This document shows positions 1-7,724 of a stretch of 32,354 nucleotides of DNA, one piece after another. Position 1 is the stretch's first letter; each line of letters starts with the position of its first letter. The notes beneath the pieces are model-generated. The model did no database searches, was not told where the DNA came from, and saw only the letters and a program-made list of their open reading frames with translations. Position numbers and translations under genes: made by a program. The stretch lies in contig JABSQX010000029.1 of the NCBI GenBank assembly GCA_013215615.1, positions 1 through 32,354 on the forward strand, written 5' to 3'. Source of the DNA: Myxococcales bacterium (lineage in GTDB: Bacteria; Myxococcota_A; UBA9160; SMWR01).

Positions 1-42
1 TATTTACACTCTATCAGGTTGCGCGGATCGAGAGCGTAAATA
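1..42. promoter_or_regulatory. AT-rich inverted repeat, possible operator
   Basis: Positions 1-12 and 31-42 form an inverted repeat with 11 of 12 bases paired, around an 18-base spacer. The arms are AT-rich in an otherwise very GC-rich window. A second imperfect stem follows at 41-63 (TACAG against CTGTA, with GGG/CCC inside). The repeat lies about 240 bases before the acyl-CoA dehydrogenase at 283. It could be a repressor operator or the end of an upstream transcript. The left arm touches the window edge, so its full extent is unknown. Confidence 0.35.
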
Positions 43-237
43 CAGGGGTATTCCCTTGCTGTATGACCCGTACCCCTTGGGGAGCAAAATGGGGGGTGCG
101 TTGTGCAGGGGCCGCTCCTCGCATCGCAGCTTCACACCGTGCGGGGCCTGCAGGATCAGCGCGTGCGGCTGAGTGGGCGGTGCCCAAGGGATTCGCTTCA
201 CCCGGGCCGCCCTTGGCCCCCGCGGGCCGCCTGCGGC

Positions 238-243
238 TATGCT
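238..243 (+). promoter_or_regulatory. Candidate -10 element TATGCT
   Basis: TATGCT lies 39 bases before the ATG at 283 in GC-rich surroundings. The same hexamer recurs before several other transcription units here. No convincing -35 is present (TTGGCC at 213-218 gives a 19-base spacer). It is supported by recurrence only. Confidence 0.35.
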
Positions 244-282
244 GGCGCCGCCCTTCATTTTCGCCCAGCGGAGGCTCTCCCG

Positions 283-1386
283 ATGAACTTCGACTTCTCC
301 GAGGAGCAGAAGCTCCTGCAAGAGACGGCCCGCGAATACCTCGCGGAGCACAGCCCGCTCTCCGCCTGTCGCGCGGTGCTCGAGTCGGGCGGCAGCCACG
401 ACGCGGAACTCTGGAAGGGCGCGGCCGAGATGGGCTGGCTGGGGGCCGCGGTCCCGGAGATCTATGGGGGTGCGGGCTTCGGGCGGCTGGAACTCTCGCT
501 GCTCGCCATGGAGGTGGGGCGGGCGCTGGCGCCTATCCCCTTTGCACCCAGCGTCTACCTCTGTACCGAGGCGATCCTGGAGGCGGGGAGCGACGCCCAG
601 CGCGATCGCTGGTTGCCGCGGCTGGTCTCGGGCGAAGTGATCGGCAGCTTCGGAATCTCCGAACAGGTCGGACGCAGCGGTGTCGCCCAACTCGAAACGC
701 GCTTCGAAGGCGGCTGCGTCCACGGCGTCAAGCAGCCGGTTCCCGACGTGGGCGTTGCGGGGCTGCTGCTGGCGGCGGTCGAGACGGGCAAGGGGCCGGG
801 ACTGGCGCTGGTGGAACTGGGGGGCGAGGGCGTGGTCGCCGAGAACCTCGAGTCGCTCGACGCCTCCCGCCCGCTGGGTCGACTCACCCTGAAGGGCGCC
901 CCCGCGGAACTGCTCGGCGGCGACGGAGCGGGCGAGGCGTTCCTCGCTCACCTGCTCGACCGTGCGGCCGTGCTGATGGCCTTCGAGCAGGTGGGCGGCG
1001 CCGAGCGCGCCCTCGAGATCACCCGCGAGTTCACCCTGGGGCGTTTCGCGTTCGGACGCCCCATCGCCTCCTTCCAGGCCCTCAAGCACCGCATGGCGGA
1101 CATCTACGCGGCCATTCAACTGGCGGCGTCCAGCGCCTACTACGGGGCCTGGGCGCTTTCCACCGGAGACGCAGAGCTGGCAACCGCCGCCTGCGGGGCA
1201 CGGGTGACCGCTTCCGATGCCTTCGACCTCGCGACCACCGAGATGATCCAGATGCACGGCGGCGTCGGGTACACCTGGGAATACGACTGCCACCTCTTCT
1301 ACCGCCGCGCGCGCGGGCTCGGCCACGCGCTGGGCAGCGCGACGGAGTGGCGTGAGAAACTCGTGCAGCGCCTGGAGGGAAACTGA
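283..1386 (+). CDS. Acyl-CoA dehydrogenase, non-catalytic-type (beta) subunit
   Basis: A 367-residue acyl-CoA dehydrogenase (FAD flavoprotein of fatty acyl-CoA beta-oxidation). The ATG at 283 is chosen because family homology begins there (MNFDFSEEQ) and GGAGG precedes it. The C-terminus carries the family's HGGVGYTWEYD segment (325-335) and the FAD-contacting GRFAFGRPIASFQ region (253-265). The usual catalytic Glu is absent from both known sites: the helix-G position reads D226-R, and there is no Y-E-G near the end. This resembles the partner subunits of mycobacterial two-gene dehydrogenases such as FadE27 and FadE29. Its stop overlaps the next gene's start by one base (TGATG), so the two products probably form a heteromer. 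Substrate unknown, probably a bulky acyl-CoA. Confidence 0.9.
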   Translation: MNFDFSEEQKLLQETAREYLAEHSPLSACRAVLESGGSHDAELWKGAAEMGWLGAAVPEIYGGAGFGRLELSLLAMEVGRALAPIPFAPSVYLCTEAILEAGSDAQRDRWLPRLVSGEVIGSFGISEQVGRSGVAQLETRFEGGCVHGVKQPVPDVGVAGLLLAAVETGKGPGLALVELGGEGVVAENLESLDASRPLGRLTLKGAPAELLGGDGAGEAFLAHLLDRAAVLMAFEQVGGAERALEITREFTLGRFAFGRPIASFQALKHRMADIYAAIQLAASSAYYGAWALSTGDAELATAACGARVTASDAFDLATTEMIQMHGGVGYTWEYDCHLFYRRARGLGHALGSATEWREKLVQRLEGN

Positions 1387-2627
1387 TGGACTTCAACGAC
1401 ACCCCGGAAGAGGCTGCATTCCGAGAGGAAGCGAACGGCTGGTTGTCCGGCAACGCAGAGCGACTGGAGCCGGGCGAGCGCCGCGAGGGTCCCATGGGGG
1501 GCGAGCGCGCCGACCTGCTCGAGCGCGCCAAGGCGTGGCAGGGCGTGAAGGCGGACGCGGGCTGGGCGTGCATCACCTGGCCCAGCGCCTACGGGGGACG
1601 CGATGCCAGCTCCATCCAGAACGTGATCTGGAACCAGGAGGAGTCGCGCTACCGGGTTCCGCCCAACATGTTCACCATCGGGCACGGAATGCTCGGCCCC
1701 ACCATCATGGCCCACGGCACCGACGCCCAGAAGGACCGCTACCTGAGGCCCTTGCTGCGCTCCGAGGAGCTCTGGTGCCAGCTCTTCAGCGAGCCCGACG
1801 CGGGTTCGGACCTGGCGGGCCTGCGCACCAGCGCCGTGAAGGACGGGGACGACTGGGTGGTCAACGGTCAGAAGATCTGGACCTCCGGCGCCCACTACTC
1901 GGACTTCGGAATGATCGTGACGCGCACGGATCCCACCGCCGTCAAGCACGCGGGCATCACCTACTTCATCGTGGACATGAAGTCCCCGGGCATCGAGATT
2001 CGACCCATCAAGCAGATCAGCGGCAGCAGCGACTTCAACGAGGTCTTCTTCTCGGACGTCCGGATCCCGGACACCAACCGGGTGGGTGCCGTCAACGACG
2101 GCTGGCGGGGTGCCATCACGACGCTGATGAACGAGCGCGCCACGCTCTCCGACCAGGGCGGTTATGGACTGGGTTGGCGGGACGCCCTGAAGCTGGCCGG
2201 GGAGGTCGACTGGCACGGCCGGCCGGCGCTGGAGGATTCCTGGGTGCGCCAGCGCATCGCGGACTTCTACGTGAAGACCAAGGGCATCGAGTACACGAAC
2301 TTCCGTAGCCTGACCGCACTCTCCCAGGGCAAGACCCCGGGCCCCGAGAACTCCATCTCGAAGATGGTGGGGGCGGCGCTGCGCCAGGACCTCGCGAAGT
2401 TCGCGCTCGAGATGCAGGGAGCCGCCGGAGTGGCCCGGGACCCGGGCAGCACGGAACTGGCCGGGGGCTTCCAGGCGAACTGGCTGGCCTCACCGGGCCT
2501 GCGCCTCGCCGGCGGCACGGACGAGATCCTGCGCAACATCGTCGCGGAGCGGGTGCTGGGTCTGCCCGCCGAAGCGCGCGCCGACAAGGGCATCGCGTTC
2601 AAGGACATCCCGACGCGTTCGAACTGA
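1386..2627 (+). CDS. Acyl-CoA dehydrogenase, catalytic-type (alpha) subunit
   Basis: A 413-residue acyl-CoA dehydrogenase whose ATG overlaps the stop of the preceding gene, implying translational coupling. FAD/substrate motifs are clear: SEPDAGSDLA (135-144), GQKIWTSGAH (161-170) and the C-terminal GGTDEILRNIVAERVLGLP. E250 followed by Arg (MNERA) sits where isovaleryl-CoA dehydrogenase and the FadE26/FadE28-type subunits place their catalytic base. The product should therefore carry the active site, with the upstream subunit completing FAD binding across the interface. It is predicted to introduce an alpha,beta double bond into an acyl-CoA. The gene ends 60 bases before the amidohydrolase. 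Confidence 0.92.
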   Translation: MDFNDTPEEAAFREEANGWLSGNAERLEPGERREGPMGGERADLLERAKAWQGVKADAGWACITWPSAYGGRDASSIQNVIWNQEESRYRVPPNMFTIGHGMLGPTIMAHGTDAQKDRYLRPLLRSEELWCQLFSEPDAGSDLAGLRTSAVKDGDDWVVNGQKIWTSGAHYSDFGMIVTRTDPTAVKHAGITYFIVDMKSPGIEIRPIKQISGSSDFNEVFFSDVRIPDTNRVGAVNDGWRGAITTLMNERATLSDQGGYGLGWRDALKLAGEVDWHGRPALEDSWVRQRIADFYVKTKGIEYTNFRSLTALSQGKTPGPENSISKMVGAALRQDLAKFALEMQGAAGVARDPGSTELAGGFQANWLASPGLRLAGGTDEILRNIVAERVLGLPAEARADKGIAFKDIPTRSN

Positions 2628-2687
2628 GACGCGGCCTGAATCCAGGAGCGGTATCCTCACCGGGTACCCCCTGGAGGCCCGAATACC

Positions 2688-4412
2688 ATGCTCGATCTGA
2701 AGATCACCGGCGGCACCCTCATCGACGGAAGCGGCGCGCCGCGTCGCCAGGGGGATCTCGGGATTCGCGACGGCCGCATCGTCGCCCTGGGTGAGGTGAG
2801 CGAGGAGGCCCGGGAGACGCTGGACGCCAGCGGTTGCGTGGTGGCGCCGGGCTTCGTGGACGTCCACACCCACTACGACGCCCAGGTCTTCTGGGACGGC
2901 ACCCTGTCGCCTTCGCCCTACCACGGGGTGACCAGCGTCGTGGGGGGCAACTGCGGGTTCAGCATCGCCCCGCTGGCTCCCGAAGCCGGCCCCTACCTGA
3001 TGCGGATGTTGGCGCGGGTCGAGGGCATGCCGCTTGCGAGCCTCGAGGAGGGCGTGCCCTGGGACTGGACGAGTTTTGGCGAATACCTCGACGGCATCGA
3101 GGGGACCGTGGCCGTGAACGCGGGTTTCATGGTGGGTCACTGTGCGCTGCGGCGCGTGGTGATGGGAGAGCGGGCCGTGGGCCACGAGGCCAGCGACGAA
3201 GAGCTGGCGGAGATGACGGCGCTGTTGCGGCGCTCGGTCGAGGAGGGCGGCCTGGGCTTCTCATCCACGATCTCGCTCACGCACAACGACGCCGAGGGGG
3301 AGCCCGTGCCCTCGCGTCACGCCAGCCGCGAGGAGCTGGTGGCCTTGGCGGGCGTACTCCGCGACCTGCCCGGCACGAGCCTCGAGTTTCTGCCGGGCGT
3401 GGGTGCCTTCAGCGAGGAGCAGAAGAGCTTGATGACCGACCTCTCCCTGGCGGCGCGCCGGCCCCTCAACTGGAACGTGCTCGCCCCGAGTGCTTCGAGC
3501 ACCGAACTCAGCGCCGCCCAGATCTCCGCCAGCGACTACGCGCGGGAGCGCGGTGCCGAGGTGGTGGCGCTCACCGTCCCCCAGTCCATCCAGGTGCGCA
3601 TCAACCTCCACTCGGGCTTCGTGTTCGATGCCATGCACGGCTGGGCGCCGCTCTTCCAGCTGCCCATCGACGCGCGCAAGCAGGCGCTCGCCGACCCGGC
3701 GGTCCGCAAGCAGCTCGACGAGGACGGCAACTCCGAGGCCTCAGGGGTCTTCCGGGGCATGGCGCAGTGGGCGCGCATGCAGATCGTCGAGACCTTCTCC
3801 GAGGAAACCCGCGACTACCAGGGCTGCACGGTGGGGGAAGTCGCGGAGCGCATGGGTGTGGCACCCTTCGACGCGCTCTGCGAGGTGGCCCTGGCGGATG
3901 GATTGCTCACCCAGTTCATGCCCGCTACGGCGTCCGACTCGCGGGCCGACTGGGAGGAACGCGCGAAGTACTGGCAGGACGACCGCACGGTCATTGGCGC
4001 TTCCGACGCGGGCGCCCATCTCGACATGATCGACACCTTCGCGTTCTCCACCCAGGTGCTGGGCAAAGGTGTGCGAGAGCACGGCGTGCTGGAACTCGAG
4101 GAGGCAGTTCGGCAGCTCTCCGACGTGCCGGCGCGCCTCTACGGGCTGCGCGAGCGCGGCCGCCTGGAGCTTGGCTGGCACGCGGACCTGGTGGTCTTCG
4201 ACCCGGAGGCGGTGGCCTGCGGGGAGACCTACACGCGCTTCGACCTGCCCACCGGGGCAGGCCGCCTCTACGCGGATGCCGACGGGGTCCACCACGTGCT
4301 GGTGAACGGCGTGGAGATCGTCCGCGACAACAAGGACCTCGGCGCGCGGCCGGGCACCGTGCTGCGCTCGGGTAGAGACACGGAACTCGTGGAGGTCCCC
4401 GGCCCCGGCTGA
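2688..4412 (+). CDS. Amidohydrolase, N-acyl-D-amino-acid deacylase-like
   Basis: A 574-residue amidohydrolase-superfamily protein. The N-terminal beta-sandwich strand (ITGGTLIDGSG) leads to the metal motif HTHYDAQ (60-66), GGNCGFS (87-92, C89 at the D-aminoacylase metal-Cys position) and GASDAGAHLD (437-446, D440 at the beta-8 Asp). The usual QISH-type metal His of beta-strand 5 is not seen; the matching stretch near 260 reads LNWNVL. Known relatives hydrolyse N-acyl-D-amino acids, but this subgroup often travels with lipid-degradation genes and its substrate is unknown. The ATG at 2688 is preceded by CTGGAGG. It probably belongs to the 283 operon, although a TATCCT at 2652-2657 could give it its own promoter. 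Confidence 0.85.
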   Translation: MLDLKITGGTLIDGSGAPRRQGDLGIRDGRIVALGEVSEEARETLDASGCVVAPGFVDVHTHYDAQVFWDGTLSPSPYHGVTSVVGGNCGFSIAPLAPEAGPYLMRMLARVEGMPLASLEEGVPWDWTSFGEYLDGIEGTVAVNAGFMVGHCALRRVVMGERAVGHEASDEELAEMTALLRRSVEEGGLGFSSTISLTHNDAEGEPVPSRHASREELVALAGVLRDLPGTSLEFLPGVGAFSEEQKSLMTDLSLAARRPLNWNVLAPSASSTELSAAQISASDYARERGAEVVALTVPQSIQVRINLHSGFVFDAMHGWAPLFQLPIDARKQALADPAVRKQLDEDGNSEASGVFRGMAQWARMQIVETFSEETRDYQGCTVGEVAERMGVAPFDALCEVALADGLLTQFMPATASDSRADWEERAKYWQDDRTVIGASDAGAHLDMIDTFAFSTQVLGKGVREHGVLELEEAVRQLSDVPARLYGLRERGRLELGWHADLVVFDPEAVACGETYTRFDLPTGAGRLYADADGVHHVLVNGVEIVRDNKDLGARPGTVLRSGRDTELVEVPGPG

Positions 4413-4427
4413 CCCGGGCAGCGCGCT

Positions 4428-5300
4428 TCACGCGAAGGGTCGGATCACCCGCTCCGCGAAGTCCTCCAGGTAGTCGAGTTCTTCCTGGAGCGAGGGATCC
4501 TCGCGCTCCATGGCCACCGAGGCGGGCCAGCTCACGTTGGCGTCCATTCCAAGCTCTGCGAGGCGCGCGTAGACATCGGCGTCGTGTTCGGTGGTGAGTG
4601 GCACGATGCACTCGAAGGGCAGGTGGCTGCGGCCGAGGGCTTCGCGTTGGCGGCGCAACTCCGTGAGGATGGTCGCGGCTTCGTCGGGGGTATTCCCCGG
4701 CCCGAGCCAGCCGTCCCCCAACTCCGCGGTGCGTCGCAATGCCCGGGGCGAGTAGCCGGCGACCAGGATGGGAATGGGGGCCGGGGGAGCGGGTCGCATG
4801 GTCAGCGGTGGAAAATCGAAGAACTCGCCGTGGTGCTCGACGACCTCGCCGGTCCAGAGCTTGCGCATCACCTCGATCATCTCGTCCGTGCGCCGGCCGC
4901 GGGTGTGGAAGTCGATGCCCTGGATCTCGAACTCCTCCTTCATCCAGCCCACGCCCACGGAGATGTGCATGCGCGAGCCGGCGAAGACCGCGGCGGTGGC
5001 GGCGCCGCGCGCCACCTCCAGCGGGTCGTGGAGGGGCAGGATGTGCGTCCCGATGGAGAAGCGAAGCGTCTTCGTGGCGACGGCCAGGGCCGAGATGGTG
5101 GCCCAGACGTCCGGGTGATGGATTCGGGGAGAGAAGGGCGGGGCGCCCTCTTGGCTGTAGGGATAGCGGGATTCGATCTTCGCGGGAACGCAGAGGTGGT
5201 CCGCGAGGAAGACCCCCTCGAAGCCCACCTCCTCGGCCTTGCGGGCCATGGGGATCAGGTGGGTGGTCTCGGTGAAGGAAAAAGCGATCCAGAACTTCAT
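4428..5300 (-). CDS. LLM-class (F420-type) flavin oxidoreductase
   Basis: A 290-residue luciferase-like monooxygenase-family protein, close to the subgroup annotated as F420-dependent oxidoreductases. Recognisable parts are the opening beta strand with its AFSFTETTHL segment, AEEVGFEGVFLADHL (22-36), a GTHILPLHDP strand (84-93), SVGVGWMKEEFE (114-125) and the typical PILVAGYSPRALRRTAELGDGW region. The exact reaction is unknown; F420 rather than FMN use is inferred from subgroup likeness. The ATG at 5300 has a strong AGAGGAGAGC leader. It is the last gene of a leftward operon, 13 bases after the sulfotransferase, and ends 15 bases from the convergent amidohydrolase stop. Confidence 0.88.
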   Translation of the reverse strand: MKFWIAFSFTETTHLIPMARKAEEVGFEGVFLADHLCVPAKIESRYPYSQEGAPPFSPRIHHPDVWATISALAVATKTLRFSIGTHILPLHDPLEVARGAATAAVFAGSRMHISVGVGWMKEEFEIQGIDFHTRGRRTDEMIEVMRKLWTGEVVEHHGEFFDFPPLTMRPAPPAPIPILVAGYSPRALRRTAELGDGWLGPGNTPDEAATILTELRRQREALGRSHLPFECIVPLTTEHDADVYARLAELGMDANVSWPASVAMEREDPSLQEELDYLEDFAERVIRPFA

Positions 5301-5313
5301 GCTCTCCTCTCCC

Positions 5314-6546
5314 TCAGACCTCTTCCGGGAGGTCGTACTTTGCGACGTAATCGGCGAAGCGGCTGCGTTCCGTGGCGATGTCGAAGCCGGTGTGTTCGAA
5401 ATCGTAACGGTGGGCGCCGTGCCGTCCCTGGGGCCGGGCGTCGAGGTAGGCGCGCATGCGCTGTTGCGCCTCGTCCCGGTAGTCGATGCCGAAGTGACCG
5501 TAGAGGCTCGTGACGGTCTCGATCGGCCGGGCGACGAAATCCGCGTAGCGGACGTCGAAGATCTGGCCCGGCGGTATCTTCCCGCTCTCCCGCACGCTTT
5601 CGGCGGTTGCCAGGAGCGTCGCGCAGGTCTCGCCCGTGAACCACGCGAGAATCTGCTCGGGATCCACGGCGTCGGAGCGCACGTAGGCGGTGGAGTAGAG
5701 GATGCTCGCCACCGAGGCCATCACCTTGAGGGGGTCGCGGTGGGTCTGCACCACCCGGGCGTCGGGGAAGACGCGGAAGAGGGCCTCGAGTTGGCCCAGG
5801 TGAGAGGGCGCCTTGAGGACCCAGCGCTCGCCGGGCGCTTTCCAGCAGAGCAGTTTCAGGATGCGGCGGTAGTAGCGGTAGCTGGCCGTGAGGTCCGCGT
5901 TCGCGAGCCAGGCCGCGTAGCCGGGCACGATCTGCCGGCCCGCCAGCTCGTCGCAGCAGAATTCGTGGGCCATCACACGCACGCACTCCACCGGGATCTG
6001 GGCGCCCAACTCGTGCATGCGGTCGTACTCGGGGACGATCTCGACCCACAGGCGCTCTTCCTCCTGGGCGCGCTCGATGCGCGGGTCGCTCTGGTAGCTG
6101 GCGGTTTCGGGAGGTGGGCAGGGGTGCAGGGCCTCCCAGGCGAGCGGCACCCGGGCGCCGGGATCCTGTCCCATTACCTCGTGGAGGATGGAGGTTCCGC
6201 TGCGGGGCAGGCCGGTGATGAAGACCGGCTCGCGAAGCGGCACCTCTTCGATCTCCGGGTGTCGCCGGTAGGTCTCCTCGATCTCGAGGCGGTTGACGAG
6301 CCAGGTCACCACGTCGTTGCGCAGGATCAGCCGCCCCAGCACGTTGAGCTGGGCCTCGTCGCGCGCCGAGGCGAGGAAGTGCCGGTAGCCCTCGCGCCAA
6401 CTGTCCGGCCCGAAGTCGGAGAGCCCGGTCTTGCGGCGGGCCTCGTCCACGAGTTCGTCGTCCGCCAGGGAGATCCAGGCGGGGTCGGCGATGGAGTTGA
6501 GTTCGCGCACCCAGTCGGGACGGGGACCGGGCTTCCAGATCGACAC
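5314..6546 (-). CDS. Sulfotransferase family protein
   Basis: A 410-residue PAPS-dependent sulfotransferase-fold protein. The 5'-phosphosulfate loop reads FITGLPRSGTS (109-119), and the 3'-phosphate-binding segment reads VVQTHRDPLKVMAS (265-278), both canonical. The family moves a sulfuryl group from PAPS to a hydroxyl or amine acceptor. This long bacterial subgroup is common where lipid-metabolism genes are abundant, and its acceptors are mostly unknown. The start is a GTG at 6546, only 7 bases after the thiolase stop, with GAGG 6 bases upstream. Operon position suggests modification of a lipid or sterol-like hydroxyl, but this is inference. Confidence 0.9.
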   Translation of the reverse strand: MSIWKPGPRPDWVRELNSIADPAWISLADDELVDEARRKTGLSDFGPDSWREGYRHFLASARDEAQLNVLGRLILRNDVVTWLVNRLEIEETYRRHPEIEEVPLREPVFITGLPRSGTSILHEVMGQDPGARVPLAWEALHPCPPPETASYQSDPRIERAQEEERLWVEIVPEYDRMHELGAQIPVECVRVMAHEFCCDELAGRQIVPGYAAWLANADLTASYRYYRRILKLLCWKAPGERWVLKAPSHLGQLEALFRVFPDARVVQTHRDPLKVMASVASILYSTAYVRSDAVDPEQILAWFTGETCATLLATAESVRESGKIPPGQIFDVRYADFVARPIETVTSLYGHFGIDYRDEAQQRMRAYLDARPQGRHGAHRYDFEHTGFDIATERSRFADYVAKYDLPEEV

Positions 6547-6553
6547 GATGGCC

Positions 6554-7708
6554 TCAGGGGTTTCCGAGAATCGCGATCCCGCAGGTGGTGGGGGGGCCCC
6601 CGATGTTGTGGGAGAGCGCCAGGTTCGCGCCCTTCACCTGGCGCTCGCCGGCGCGGCCCTGCAACTGCAGGGTGTTCTCGTAGATCATGCGGACCCCGGT
6701 GGCGCCGGTGGGGTGGCCAAAGGTCTTGAGGCCGCCGTCGGTGTTGACGGGCAGCTCGCCCGTCAGTGCGAAGGTGCCGCTGGCCACGTAGTCCTTGGCC
6801 TCGCCCTTCTTGCACAGTCCCAGATCCTCGTAGGTGAGCATCTCGGTGAGCGTGAAGCAGTCGTGGAGCTGGACGACGTCCAATTCGCGGAAGGGCTCGT
6901 CGATTCCCGCCTGCGCGTAGGCGTCCTTCGCCGCGTAGAGCGTGGGCTTCCAGGCCAGGAAGTCGAAGTCGGGGTCCCGCTGCGGGTGCTCGGCGACCGC
7001 GATGGTGACCGCCTTCACGAGCACCGGGTCTTGCCGGTAGTTCTTCGCGATGTCGGCGCGGGTGAGGATGGCGGCGGCGGCTCCATCGGACTGGGCCGCG
7101 CAGTCGTAGAGCCCGAAGGGCCAGGAGATGATGCGCGCGTTGAGGACGTCGTCCACCGTGATCTCGCGCTTCAACATGGACTTCGGGGCGAGCGTGCCGT
7201 TGTGATGGTTCTTGACCGCGATGCGCGCGAGGTCCTCGCGGCCGGCCCCGAAGGTCTCGAAGTAGCGTGCCGCGCAGAGCGAGAACCAGCCCGCAGGGGT
7301 GGCGGGCAGGCCGCGCACCTTGTCGAACCTCACGGTAGGGCCGGAGACGCCGCGGTCCTTGGGCTTGTCGAAGCCCACTACGAGCACCGTGTCGTACATG
7401 CCGCTGGCCACCGCGAAGACCCCGAAGCGGAAGGCGTCGGTGCCGGTCTGGCAGTAGTCGGAAACGATGCTGATCGGGCGCCCGAAGAGCTTCAGGGCCT
7501 CGGCGATCTCCCCGGTGCCCTCCCGCGGGTAGACGGCTCCCGCGAAAACGGCCTCGATCTGCCGCTGGGGATCTTCGATGCCGGCATCCTCGTAGGCCTC
7601 GTAGGAGGCCTCGACGATCATGTCCTCCCGGGACTTCTGCCAGTTTTCACCGAACTTGCAGGCGCCGACGCCGACGACGGCGACCTTGTCTCGGATGGAT
7701 TTCGCCAT
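6554..7708 (-). CDS. SCP2-type thiolase (lipid-transfer thiolase-like)
   Basis: A 384-residue thiolase of the SCP2/nonspecific lipid-transfer group. The nucleophile region is SDYCQTGTDAF with C86; HDCFTLTEM (282-290) and GHPTGATG (331-338) provide the other active-site loops; the C-terminus ends in the SCP2-type SHNIGG turn. It should cleave or form a 3-ketoacyl-CoA or related C-C bond. The ATG at 7708 is chosen because an AAGGAGA leader precedes it and homology starts there; a longer in-frame extension overlaps the upstream gene. It follows the HMG-CoA-synthase-like/DUF35 fusion by 16 bases, so the two probably form a complex, as thiolases and DUF35 proteins do in archaea and in the Ltp2-ChsH2 pair. 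Confidence 0.92.
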   Translation of the reverse strand: MAKSIRDKVAVVGVGACKFGENWQKSREDMIVEASYEAYEDAGIEDPQRQIEAVFAGAVYPREGTGEIAEALKLFGRPISIVSDYCQTGTDAFRFGVFAVASGMYDTVLVVGFDKPKDRGVSGPTVRFDKVRGLPATPAGWFSLCAARYFETFGAGREDLARIAVKNHHNGTLAPKSMLKREITVDDVLNARIISWPFGLYDCAAQSDGAAAAILTRADIAKNYRQDPVLVKAVTIAVAEHPQRDPDFDFLAWKPTLYAAKDAYAQAGIDEPFRELDVVQLHDCFTLTEMLTYEDLGLCKKGEAKDYVASGTFALTGELPVNTDGGLKTFGHPTGATGVRMIYENTLQLQGRAGERQVKGANLALSHNIGGPPTTCGIAILGNP

Positions 7709-7724
7709 GGGTTCTCCTTGGGGA

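Noticed and set aside
73-82. Perfect 10-base palindrome CCCCTTGGGG
   Set aside because: It has no loop for a hairpin and no link to a known operator; likely chance in GC-rich sequence.
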